This document shows, piece after piece, positions 19,821 to 28,304 of a DNA stretch of 64,000 nt. The DNA comes from CBDEGU01 sp965238045 (lineage in GTDB: Bacteria > Acidobacteriota > Terriglobia > Bryobacterales > UBA6623), in the NCBI GenBank assembly GCA_965238045.1, contig CBDEGU010000005.1:216361-280360 (forward strand). The letters are read 5' to 3'. Numbering within the stretch: the stretch's first letter is position 1; each line of letters begins with the position of its first letter. The notes below the pieces were generated by a model, which was not told the DNA's origin, did no database searches, and saw only the letters and a list, made by a program, of their open reading frames with translations. The position numbers and the translations under genes were made by a program.

Positions 19821-20085
19821 ATGACGATAACTCTTCAATCGTTGCGGATCGAACGCTTTAAACGCATTCATGATGCAGTATTCGACCTCGGGACATGGAA
19901 CGTTCTTGTTGGCGCCAACAACTCGGGCAAGAGCAGCATCATTCAGGGGCTCCATTTCGCGGTAGCGGTTTTCCAGTCGATTGGTCTTCTGGAGAAATTT
20001 CCGCAATCGTCGGACAAGCCGCTGAGCATGAGTCTTGGGCCAAACCAACTTATATATTCGCCGTCCGATGACCCATACTCGCTAG
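19821..20085 (+). pseudogene. AAA family ATPase, 5' fragment cut by IS1182
   Basis: The fragment (about 88 codons) begins MTITLQSLRIERFKRIHDAV and contains Walker A GANNSGKSS. That is the N-terminal lobe of OLD/RecF-like AAA ATPases (AAA_21 type). The frame is clean to CCATACTCGCTAG, where IS1182 starts. Joining across the two IS, the codons read PYSLG then PDGRLRED at 22896. The gene was therefore intact before the insertions. Confidence 0.8.
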
Positions 20086-21658
20086 GAGTCCGTCCGAGTA
20101 TCAGCTTGGCACGGTTTTGGTGCTGGGTTGAATTTCCGGCGGGAGATTTACTCGTTCGGCAAAGGCAGGGCTCGGGCGGTCGAAGTCGGGCGGGATGGAC
20201 AAACACCGCCTGGCAGCAGTTTCTCGCGCCCCGCAGAAGCCTCCGCGAACTCTTCGAACCGCATTTCCTTCTTGCTATCCATGGCAGAGGGTGTGCATCT
20301 TCAATATGTTGTGCGTCAGGCAAATCAACGCCCATTCGCCGCGCACCTTCTCCAACCCGCGCAAGAGAAACCCTCGCATCCCGCGCCCCTGTTTGATCTG
20401 ACCAAACACCGGCTCGACGATCCCCTTGCGTTGGGCGTAAACCTTCGCTCCAGCCCGCGTCTGCAATTTGCGTTTCATCCGCTCCAGCCGCGTTGCTCCC
20501 CGCCGCAAGGGTCCGCGCTTCGCTGGCGGTGGCCGCTCCCCGTGCTTGTCTTTCTTCGTGGCGATGTAAGCCTCAATCTTGTTCTCCGGCGCGGCGGCCG
20601 ATTCCAAAGATTGCAGATTCTGCTCCGAACAATAGCCGCTGTCGGCCAACACTTGTTGTGGCCGCTGCCCCGCCTGCTGCTCGACCGCTTCGAGCAGCGG
20701 CTGCAGTTGTTGTTTGTCGTTCGCCGCCTGCGTCACCGTCTGCCCCACGATCAACTGACAGACCCCCTCCACCGCCGCCTGCGCGTTGTAGGCCTGCAAG
20801 AACCCGTCGCCGCCTTTCATGATGCGCGATTCCGGATCGCTGAAGTTGTACTGATCCTTGTCGCGCGGCTTCGCTTTGCGGACGTCGTCGGCTGAGTGGT
20901 CTTGGGCGGCCGCTTTGTCGCGCGCCCTTTGTTTTAGGGCTCTCTGGGCTTGCCGAATCTTTTCCAGCCGCGTCTGGCGGCGCTGCAACTCCTCGGGCAG
21001 CTCCTGGCCCGTCTGCTCAGGCCCGTAGCGGGCGTCCTCGGCGGCATCGGCCCTCTCCGCTTCGGTCAGCATCTGTTGGACCTCGGCGGCAATCTGCTGC
21101 TCGGTTTGCTTCATCCGCCCCCAACTCATGGCCTTGTGCTTGGAGGCGTTGGCTTTCATCTTCGTGCCGTCCAGCGCCACCCGACCCAGCTTCATCGCCC
21201 CGGCTTCCAGCGCCAGCCGCAACACCTGCTCGAACAGCTGGTGCAGCGCTTCCAGGTGGATCTTGCGAAAGTCGGAAATCGTGCGGAAGTCGGGCTGATT
21301 GCCGGCCGCCAACACCCGAAAAGGCACGTCCTCGACCAGACGCTCGGCGATCTTGCGCGAGGAACGCACCCCCAGGCAGTAGCCGTAGAGCAGCAGCTTC
21401 ACCATCAGCCGCGGATGGTAAGGCGGCTGGCCGCGCCACTCCTTTTCATAGACCTTCTCGATCGCCGACAAATCCAGTTGATCGACCACGTCGCTGACGA
21501 AGTAGACGAGGTGGCTTTCCGGCAGCCAATCGCGCAAACTAGGAGGCAGCAGCAGTTCTTGCTCGGGAAGGTAGGGGCGGTAAGTTTTTCCCATAAACCA
21601 TTATCGCCCACTTGTGTTTTTTCTCAAAGAAGAAAATGACCAATACTCGGACAGGCTC
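20086..21658 (-). mobile_element. IS1182-family insertion sequence (1573 bp)
   Basis: Inverted ends are GAGTCCGTCCGAGTAT (left) and, complemented, GAGCCTGTCCGAGTAT (right). A 4-bp CTAG duplication flanks it: 20082-20085 on the left, and on the right C21659 T21660 A21661, whose G now lies at 22895 after an IS630 landed in the TA. It carries one transposase gene. Confidence 0.9.
20275..21594 (-). CDS. IS1182-family transposase
   Basis: The 439-aa protein is a full-length DDE transposase. The N-terminal DUF772-type domain is at about 40-120 (HPRLMVKLLLYGYCLGVRSS). Catalytic positions are in VALDGTKMKANAS, VLADSGYCSE and KGIVEPVFGQIK. A long charged, Gln-rich insert lies at about 165-240. The gene is intact, so it may still be active. 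Confidence 0.93.
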   Translation of the reverse strand: MGKTYRPYLPEQELLLPPSLRDWLPESHLVYFVSDVVDQLDLSAIEKVYEKEWRGQPPYHPRLMVKLLLYGYCLGVRSSRKIAERLVEDVPFRVLAAGNQPDFRTISDFRKIHLEALHQLFEQVLRLALEAGAMKLGRVALDGTKMKANASKHKAMSWGRMKQTEQQIAAEVQQMLTEAERADAAEDARYGPEQTGQELPEELQRRQTRLEKIRQAQRALKQRARDKAAAQDHSADDVRKAKPRDKDQYNFSDPESRIMKGGDGFLQAYNAQAAVEGVCQLIVGQTVTQAANDKQQLQPLLEAVEQQAGQRPQQVLADSGYCSEQNLQSLESAAAPENKIEAYIATKKDKHGERPPPAKRGPLRRGATRLERMKRKLQTRAGAKVYAQRKGIVEPVFGQIKQGRGMRGFLLRGLEKVRGEWALICLTHNILKMHTLCHG

Positions 21659-21661
21659 CTA

Positions 21662-22892
21662 GTATAGCGTTTCATTAAAACATATCGATACGAGGATGTT
21701 TCCTGCTAGGCTGGATGCATGGCAGGAAAATCGAAGCGTCCCCAACTGCTTCTCACGCCCGAAGAGTCGCAACATCTGCAGCGGCTGCGTCGTTCGCGTA
21801 AGGCTCCGGCTCGGGAGGTGCAGAGAGCCGAGATTCTGTGGCGCTATCATTGCGGCGAGACGATCGCCGAGATTATGCGGGCCGTGAAGATGACGCGCAA
21901 AAGCGTTGGCAAATGGATCGAGCGAGCCCTGGCCATGGGGGTGGAAGCGGCGCTCAAGGATGCCTATCATCGTCCCCGGGAACCCCGCATCAGCGAAGAG
22001 GCCAAGGCCTGGGTGGTGCACTTGGCCTGTAGCAAACCCAAGCAACTCGGTTACGCCGCCGAGCTCTGGACCCGCGGCGCGCTCGCCCGGCACGTGCGCC
22101 AGCATGCCGTGGAAGCGGGCTATCCGGCCTTGGCCCAAGCGGCCAAGGCGACCGTCCATCGGATTCTGGCCGAGCAACCTCTTCACCCGGAGAAGGTGAA
22201 GTACTACTTGCAGCGCCGCGACCCGGATTTTGAGTCCAAGATGCGGCAGGTGCTGCTGGTCTACCGCGAGGTGGCCTTGCAGAATGAAAGCGCGGGCGAG
22301 GGCGGCCCATCGCCGGGCGTGATTACGGTTTCGGTCGACGAAAAGCCCGGCGTGCAAGCGATCGCCAACACCGCTCCGGACCTGCCGCCGACTGCGGGGC
22401 GGCATCCCTGCGTGGCTCGAGATTACGAATACAAACGTCTGGGAACTTGCTCGATTCTGGCGGCGCTGGACTTGCACGACGGTCGGGTGACAGCGCGGGT
22501 GGAGCGGCGCCACCGCAGCCGGGAATTCATCTTACTGCTCAAGGATCTGGACCAATCCTACCCGGCCCACTGCACGATCCGATTGATCTTGGATAATCAT
22601 TCCTCCCACGTTTCCAAGGAGACGAAGGACTATTTGGCGACGCGTCCGAACCGCTTCAAATACGTGCATACGCCGACCCACGGGTCCTGGCTGAATATTG
22701 TCGAGACGCTGTTCGGGAAGATGGCGCGCACTTTTTTGAAGCGAATCCGGGTGGAGTCCTGGGAGGAACTTCGAGAACGAATCCTGCAGGGGATCGCGGA
22801 GATCAACGCCGCCCCCGTCGTTCACCGCTGGAGGAAGTTCGAGCCGCTGGAGAGCGCGTCTGAGATGAGTACAGTTTAATGAAACGATATAC
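21662..22892 (+). mobile_element. IS630-family insertion sequence, copy 1 (1231 bp)
   Basis: Inverted ends are GTATAGCGTTTCATTAAA and, complemented, GTATATCGTTTCATTAAA. TA is duplicated at 21660-21661 and 22893-22894. The element is nested in the right CTAG flank of the IS1182. It appears identical to the copy at 60625-61855, which indicates recent movement. Confidence 0.93.
21719..22879 (+). CDS. IS630-family transposase, copy 1
   Basis: The 386-aa product has an N-terminal helix-turn-helix (about 28-70) and a DDE catalytic core with D207 in VSVDEKPG, D292 in LILDNHSSH and E329 in SWLNIVETLFGKM. The D-E spacing of 36 residues is typical of IS630/Tc1. It is intact. Confidence 0.95.
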   Translation: MAGKSKRPQLLLTPEESQHLQRLRRSRKAPAREVQRAEILWRYHCGETIAEIMRAVKMTRKSVGKWIERALAMGVEAALKDAYHRPREPRISEEAKAWVVHLACSKPKQLGYAAELWTRGALARHVRQHAVEAGYPALAQAAKATVHRILAEQPLHPEKVKYYLQRRDPDFESKMRQVLLVYREVALQNESAGEGGPSPGVITVSVDEKPGVQAIANTAPDLPPTAGRHPCVARDYEYKRLGTCSILAALDLHDGRVTARVERRHRSREFILLLKDLDQSYPAHCTIRLILDNHSSHVSKETKDYLATRPNRFKYVHTPTHGSWLNIVETLFGKMARTFLKRIRVESWEELRERILQGIAEINAAPVVHRWRKFEPLESASEMSTV

Positions 22893-22894
22893 TA

Positions 22895-23087
22895 GGACCT
22901 GATGGGAGGCTTCGGGAGGATGCCGAAGCAGCCATTGCCGTTTCCTTCACCTTCACGACGGGAGAGGAATGCAGCCTCCGCGTTCGGAAAGGCCGTAATC
23001 GCAACCTAGTCGTGACGGTCGAGAATCCTCAAACAGCCAAGAGGCTTTCAAGTTTGGAGCGCCCTTTCAGTATATTTTCCACGGTCC
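22895..23087 (+). pseudogene. AAA family ATPase, middle fragment after the insertions
   Basis: Reading from the restored CTAG, the frame gives GPDGRLREDAEAAIAVSFTF, VRKGRNRNLVVTVEN and LERPFSIFSTV. These correspond to the beta-strand insert after Walker A in this ATPase family. Homology appears to stop near 23085, just before the 3' end of the opposite-strand gene. The Walker B and signature regions are missing, so a second rearrangement removed the C-terminal part. Confidence 0.65.
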
Positions 23088-23094
23088 CACGGGC

Positions 23095-23895
23095 CTACGT
23101 CGGTGATTGCTCTATTGCTTGCGCGACCCAGTCCCGAATGGCGTCAACGACCGTGTTGCTCGGGCCATATCTGCCTGGGATATTGTGATTGAACCCAAGC
23201 ACAAGAATCTTTCGTCCGAGGTCGATTCCCGAGACGGTTTCCGTCAACCGTTTGTATGCGAGCCCCATGACATCGCGCCCCGGCTGCCGTTGCAGTGACC
23301 AAGAAGGCATCTCCTGCACCGCTAAGCGAGTACTCGCGACCTTCTGAAAGCCTCGCACGACACCGGCGCCATGCAGAATCAAGATCCGCACCGGAGACTC
23401 TCGCAGGAGCAGTCCAAGGGTGTCGCCCGCTGCCGCCGTCAGTGACCGTTGTTGCGCTGCGCGGAGACAGGACCATTTACACTTTGTCGCATAGGGAACC
23501 AGATCGAGATGGCACGCTTTGCTCGACGGGCTGTAGTACGACGCCTTGGCCCCTGCCACTACGTTGTCGAGTCTCTTGAACCATTTATTGTAGGGATTTT
23601 GACAAAAATAGTCACGGCACGACTCCATGATCATGTCGAGATGCCGGTCCTCAGCCTCAGACCACGACCCGAGACCGAGCGTACGCAGGGTATGAAACCG
23701 ACGATCGCTCTCTGGAAGCTCTGTACCGGACTCGTCCACGAACTCTCGGTTGCTCGGATTGAGACCGAGCGTGGCCACCCGAGAGCGCGCCAGATCGCCA
23801 AACACGGGCACCGGCGCCGCCCATGGAATCACGCTTGCTCCAGCGACGGCAGGCCTGTCCAAGCGATCAATCAGCGTGGCTAGTGTCGAATGCAC
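23095..23895 (-). CDS. conserved protein with UDG-like glycine/Pro motif, unknown function
   Basis: The product (266 aa) starts with GTG. VATLGLNPSNREF near residue 40 resembles motif 1 of the uracil-DNA glycosylase superfamily. A later strand, RILILHGAGVV (about 170), could be part of the same alpha/beta fold, but no clear HPS motif follows. It sits beside a broken AAA ATPase in an IS-rich accessory stretch, which hints at a defence or DNA-repair role. The assignment is tentative. Confidence 0.6.
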   Translation of the reverse strand: MHSTLATLIDRLDRPAVAGASVIPWAAPVPVFGDLARSRVATLGLNPSNREFVDESGTELPESDRRFHTLRTLGLGSWSEAEDRHLDMIMESCRDYFCQNPYNKWFKRLDNVVAGAKASYYSPSSKACHLDLVPYATKCKWSCLRAAQQRSLTAAAGDTLGLLLRESPVRILILHGAGVVRGFQKVASTRLAVQEMPSWSLQRQPGRDVMGLAYKRLTETVSGIDLGRKILVLGFNHNIPGRYGPSNTVVDAIRDWVAQAIEQSPT

Positions 23896-24489
23896 GTGTT
23901 TGCAATACCAAGAAATTTCGCCAGGCTCGGGCTGGCATCGGATCGAGGAAGACCGCTAAGGCTCTTCTATCCGCTGCCTCTCCGTCTGCCGCTGGCTTCA
24001 GTTAGCTGGATTGAAGGTATTTCCAATTGCGTAGTCAATTTTGTTTATTATACGTCATTTACAGAATTATACTCATGACTAATGTTGTATCAGCCATTAT
24101 TCAGACCAGAGCGCGCAACCAGGCGGAGGTTTGGCGGGAAACCGGCGAAACCGGGGCAGCCTCAATTCTATGGTGGAGTGAACCCTGGGGGAATAGGGGA
24201 CAGGTTCCTATTTCGAGCTGGAGTGAACCTGGAGTGGACTCCGCTCCTGAGGCAGCGTAATAGCGGACATTGAACCGGTGACTGCGAAAGTGCGGCGCTT
24301 CGAAGACCGGCGGGGGATATCGGCGGGTATCGGGGTTGGATATCGGGGTCCGAGCCCGAGTTCTGAGCCCGGCTTCTGCTGTCTCACTTCCGGGTTTTAC
24401 TCCGGTCTGAATTCGGGCTCTGTGCGGGCACGGCATAGTGGCCCGAACCTTCACAAAACCGGCGCGCTTCTCCAGCAAGTTTTTCCTTC
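23896..24489. other. gene-free stretch with lower GC and REP-like motifs
   Basis: No convincing gene is present. An AT-rich segment at about 24005-24110 is followed by GGGGACAGGTTCCTATTT (near 24196). This is the complement-type counterpart of the motif before 19534. A run of similar TATCGGGG/GGGCTC words occupies 24310-24420. Confidence 0.4.
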
Positions 24490-24579
24490 GCCCCCGCGGG
24501 GCTTGCGAGACGGTGGATCTTCTTACCCAGGGTTCCGCCGTGCTTCACCCTGGGCTATTGTCCCATGCCCCTTCGGGGC
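24490..24579 (-). repeat. partial inverted copy of the 183-bp hairpin repeat family
   Basis: Read on the minus strand, GCCCC-GAA-GGGGC is followed by TGGGACAATAG and then CCCAGGGT...ACCCTGGG (24526-24533 with 24547-24554). A second GCCCC-GCG-GGGGC-like stem lies at 24490-24502. The long stem has T-A where copies 1 and 2 have C-G, a compensatory change. Confidence 0.6.
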
Positions 24580-24763
24580 ATCAATGCCATGGGCCTTGGC
24601 TGCTATTCGATGTTCCCCAGAGGCTCGGCGATCTGCGGCGACGCGGGCCCGGCCACGGCGTAATATGATGACCCGGCGTTCGGGGTTAGTTCGCGGGCAG
24701 GAGTTTGGGTTGCTGTCCCGCGAGCGCCCAACAAGTCGTGGCCGCGTCCAACCTGTACCTGTG

Positions 24764-24946
24764 ACAATATCCGAGGGCTATCAAGATCAACCTTGGCGGC
24801 AACGACTTCAGCACAGCATCAGAAGCCCCGCGGGGGCGAGGGATAGTAGCCCAGGGCGAGCAGCCCTGGGTTAAAGCCGGCAAAGTCCGTCAAGCCCTGC
24901 AAAGGGCGCGGGGAAATGCGGGCGAAATGTGAGAATTCGGGCTCTG
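24764..24946 (+). repeat. 183-bp dispersed hairpin repeat, copy 2
   Basis: This has the same length and order as copy 1. The hairpins are GCCCC-GCG-GGGGC (24825-24837) and CCCAGGGC-GAGCA-GCCCTGGG (24850-24870). The loop differs from copy 1 while the stem is kept. It ends about 80 bases before the Kelch-symporter gene and may lie in its leader. Confidence 0.75.
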
Positions 24947-25023
24947 ATCCCGATGGCCCGACTCGTCCCTGTCTCTTCGGGGTACTATGTGTGACACGGT
25001 TGAGGCGATTGAAACTTTTGGGC

Positions 25024-27765
25024 ATGGAACGACGAATGATTCGGCCCGCGGTTTCGCTGGCAACTGTCTTCACTATCCAGCGGCCGCGCGTCGTTCGCTT
25101 TGCTGTACTGGCGCTGATCGTCATAGCCGCCGGCACCTCTTGCGCCGATGCTCCAGCTACCGCTGCCCCGGCCGCAAATGTCGCGGCCTCCAAGATTCCC
25201 GCACTGTTTCGCTGGACCGAAATCCCCGGCCCGAGCCAGATCCTCGGGTCCACTCCATTTCGGCTGGCCGTCGCCGGGGACGCGCTTATCGCGATTCCAG
25301 CGCCCGGGCAGGGAAGCTCAACCCAGGCCCGCCCGGCCCAGGGAAGCTCTACTCAGGGAAGCCCAGTATCCGAACTCCCCCTGGCCGTGCGTCCGCGTCT
25401 CGAGGGCGAGTGGCGTGAGGCGACTATGGCGGAAAGTTCTGGCTGGCCGGCGTTCCGCGAGGCCGCGGCCAGCGGCGCAGCTCTGATTTCCGCCGACGCG
25501 CAACTGCTTTGCCTCGGCGGAGAGCGTGACGGCCGCCCGGTCAGCGATGTCTTCTCGGTCCGTCTCGCCGGCGGCGCCCTGAGCCTGACGCGGCTGCCGC
25601 CGCTGCCCCAACCGGCCGCTGGCGGCGCGGGCGCGTTTCTCGGCGGCGCGGTCTATTTGTTCGCCACCATCCCCGCCAGCGGCCGGTCAACAAACCTCTT
25701 CTGGAAGCTCGATCTTTCCACGCCAGCAGAACTGCAACACTGGGAAACGCTCCCGCGCCCGCCCGGTTCGGCCCTCTCGCGGCCGATCGCCGTGGCGCAG
25801 GACGGCTCGCTCCTCCTGCTCGGCGGCCTCCCCCCGGACCGCGCCAGCGCCTCCGCGCTTTCGACTGCCAGCAGCCGCGCCGCGCGTTTCATCCCCGGCA
25901 AGGGCTGGCGCTCCATCGCCGCCCCCCCCGAATCGATCACCGACCCCGCGGCCGTCCCCATCGGCGAGTCGCACGTCCTAGTCGCCAACCGCCTGGACCC
26001 GGCGCGCGCCTTCGCCTACCACACGATCACCAATACCTGGCGTCCGATCGGCCTCATGACCGGGACGGCGTGGCCGCATCCCCAGTCCCGGCCCCAGCCC
26101 CAGCCCCCCGCCGCATCCAAGGCCGCCACCACCTCCGAAGCCCCCGCCGCAGCGGAAATGATCTCGTGGCAAACCGGCATCGTGGCCGCCGGCCCGCGAG
26201 ACATCTTCTTCGGCCAGCCGCAACGCCACCCGCGCGGACTCGCCTGGCTCGACATCGCCGTCCTCAACGTCTATCTCGTTCTGCTCATTCTGCTCGCGAT
26301 CTACTTCGCCCGCCGCGGACGCGGCAGCGACGACTATTTCCTTGCCGGCCGCCGCATCCCCTGGTGGGCCGCCGGACTGAGCTTGCTGGGAACCTCGATC
26401 AGCTCCATCACCTTCATGGCGATTCCGGCGCTGGTCTATCGCACCGACTGGGTCTATCTGCTTGGTAATCTGGTGATCGTGGCGGTCGCGCCGCCGGTCA
26501 TCTGGTACTACTTGCCCTTTTACCGAAGGCTCCAGGTAACCTCGGCCTATGAATATCTCGAACGCCGCTTCGGCCTGGCCGCCCGCCTGACCGGCAGCGC
26601 GACATTTCTCGCCTATCAGCTCGGCCGGCTGGGCATTGTAATCTATCTGCCGTCTCTGGCTCTCTCGGTCGTCACCGGCTGGAACGTCTACGCCTGCATC
26701 CTGGGCATCGGTTTGCTCGCCACCCTCTACACCACGCTGGGCGGCATTGAGGCCGTCATTTGGACCGACGTCGTGCAGATGATCGTCCTCGCCGGGGGCG
26801 CGTTCGCCAGTCTGGCCGTCATCGTATCGAGGGTGCCCGGCGGCGCCGAAGGCATCATCGCCGCCGGAATGGCCGACGGGAAATTCCACGCCGTCAATCT
26901 CACCTGGAGCGCGGCGAGCACCGGAGTATGGGTCGTGGTGGTGGGCAATTTCTTCAAATTTCTGATCCCCTACAGCTCCGACCAGGCCGTCATTCAGCGC
27001 TATCTCACCACAAAGGACGAGAAACAGGCCGCCCGCGGCATCTGGCTCAACGCCGCCGCGTCGGTTCCCGTGTGGACGACCTTTTTCGCTCTGGGAACCG
27101 CCCTGTGGGCCTTCTACCAGACTTTTCCCGAGCGCATCGACCCGCTCGGAAGCGCCGATGAAATCTTCGCCTGGTTCATCGTCAACGAGCTGCCGCCGGG
27201 CATCGCCGGACTCCTCGTGGCGGCGCTGTTCGCCGCCTCAATGTCGAGCCTCGACAGCGGCCTCAATTCCATGGCCACCGCCATCACAACGGATTTCTAT
27301 CGCCGTTTTCGGCCAGCGGCCAGCGACCGAAGCTGCCTGCGATTGGCCCGCCTGGCGACTCTGCTGCTGGGAATGGCCGCCATGCTGCTGGCCGCCTATA
27401 TGGCCGTTTTTCCGGCGGAGTCCGTCTGGGACCGTTTTTTGGAAATCATGGGCCTGTTCGGCGGCGGACTGGGGGGCATGTTCATGGCGGGGATCTTCAC
27501 GCGCCGCACCAGCCAAACCGGCATTCTAATCGGATTCGCCGCCAGCGCCGTCATGCTCTACGCGGTGCGCTCGTCGGGAGCGGTCCACTTCTTCCTCTAC
27601 GGCGCCATCGGCATTTTCACCTGCGCCGGGGTCGGCTGGCTGGCGAGCCACCTGCTGCCCGCCCCGCGGCAAGACCTAACCGGCCTGACGATCCACTCCC
27701 TCCGCCAAACACTCGGGAATCAAGAGTCCCTCAGTCAAACGCCCCTGCCGCCGGGCGATCACTAA
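25024..27765 (+). CDS. Kelch-like propeller fused to a sodium:solute symporter
   Basis: The product is about 913 aa. An N-terminal export/anchor sequence (about 20-40) precedes a periplasmic beta-propeller of Kelch/NanM type (about 50-385, e.g. LLCLGGERDGRPVSDVF, SLLLLGGLPPDRA). A Pro/Gln-rich linker with repeated PQPQP and GSSTQ words follows. The C-terminal half is an SSS-family symporter with about 13 membrane spans, starting at DIAVLNVYLVLLILLAIYF and including SDDYFLAGRRIPWWAAG. NanM-like propellers isomerise sialic acid, and Kelch-SSS fusions are known in polysaccharide-using bacteria. Sialic-acid-like uptake is therefore inferred. An open frame extends upstream into the repeat; ATG at 25024 is preferred. 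Confidence 0.88.
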   Translation: MERRMIRPAVSLATVFTIQRPRVVRFAVLALIVIAAGTSCADAPATAAPAANVAASKIPALFRWTEIPGPSQILGSTPFRLAVAGDALIAIPAPGQGSSTQARPAQGSSTQGSPVSELPLAVRPRLEGEWREATMAESSGWPAFREAAASGAALISADAQLLCLGGERDGRPVSDVFSVRLAGGALSLTRLPPLPQPAAGGAGAFLGGAVYLFATIPASGRSTNLFWKLDLSTPAELQHWETLPRPPGSALSRPIAVAQDGSLLLLGGLPPDRASASALSTASSRAARFIPGKGWRSIAAPPESITDPAAVPIGESHVLVANRLDPARAFAYHTITNTWRPIGLMTGTAWPHPQSRPQPQPPAASKAATTSEAPAAAEMISWQTGIVAAGPRDIFFGQPQRHPRGLAWLDIAVLNVYLVLLILLAIYFARRGRGSDDYFLAGRRIPWWAAGLSLLGTSISSITFMAIPALVYRTDWVYLLGNLVIVAVAPPVIWYYLPFYRRLQVTSAYEYLERRFGLAARLTGSATFLAYQLGRLGIVIYLPSLALSVVTGWNVYACILGIGLLATLYTTLGGIEAVIWTDVVQMIVLAGGAFASLAVIVSRVPGGAEGIIAAGMADGKFHAVNLTWSAASTGVWVVVVGNFFKFLIPYSSDQAVIQRYLTTKDEKQAARGIWLNAAASVPVWTTFFALGTALWAFYQTFPERIDPLGSADEIFAWFIVNELPPGIAGLLVAALFAASMSSLDSGLNSMATAITTDFYRRFRPAASDRSCLRLARLATLLLGMAAMLLAAYMAVFPAESVWDRFLEIMGLFGGGLGGMFMAGIFTRRTSQTGILIGFAASAVMLYAVRSSGAVHFFLYGAIGIFTCAGVGWLASHLLPAPRQDLTGLTIHSLRQTLGNQESLSQTPLPPGDH

Positions 27766-28304
27766 CCAGACCGTGGTCCCCCTAGCTCCCGTCAAGCCAA
27801 ACCCCTTCCGGCTCAATTACCCCGAAAGTGGGTCCCTATCGGGGTCAGGATCCCTATCGGGGTCAGGAAGCTGTGAAAAAATCAACTTGCCGCAGAATCC
27901 AGTGCGGCAAACAAGGGACTTAGCTCGGCGAAAAGAGGTCGAAAGGCAATTAATTCACAGCTTCCAGAGCCCGAATTCAGTCTGCATTCAGATCACGGCG
28001 TGTAGCAAGTAGGGGAGATCGGGGAGAACTCCCGAACCCCACTCCCACCCGCGCACCCGCCATAACCCGCCCCGCCGTCCATTGGAGTCACAGCATTTTC
28101 AAAAAATCATCTCCCTCATTTCAAACAACTTAACCTCCCAGTCTCTCCTCTACCCCGGCACCTCCAAGGTATCCTATAACTGCAACACCCCGCGGGGTTA
28201 ACCCCCGCCCCCGGGCACCCGCGCCGCAAGGCGCATTCACATTTCCGCCGGCAGCCGAGGCCCCGCCTCGCCCCGGCAATCTCAGAACAAAAGGAAAAGA
28301 AGCA
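27766..28304. other. intergenic stretch with an 18-bp direct repeat
   Basis: No gene is seen. TCCCTATCGGGGTCAGGA occurs twice in tandem at 27833-27850 and 27851-27868. A CCCCGCGGGG palindrome lies near 28188. The rest is unremarkable leader to the next gene, which has an AGGAAAAG ribosome site. Confidence 0.5.

Noticed and set aside
20086..20274. Continuation of the AAA ATPase frame into 20100-20396
   Set aside because: The sequence after the left inverted end of IS1182 is IS DNA; the open frame there is accidental.
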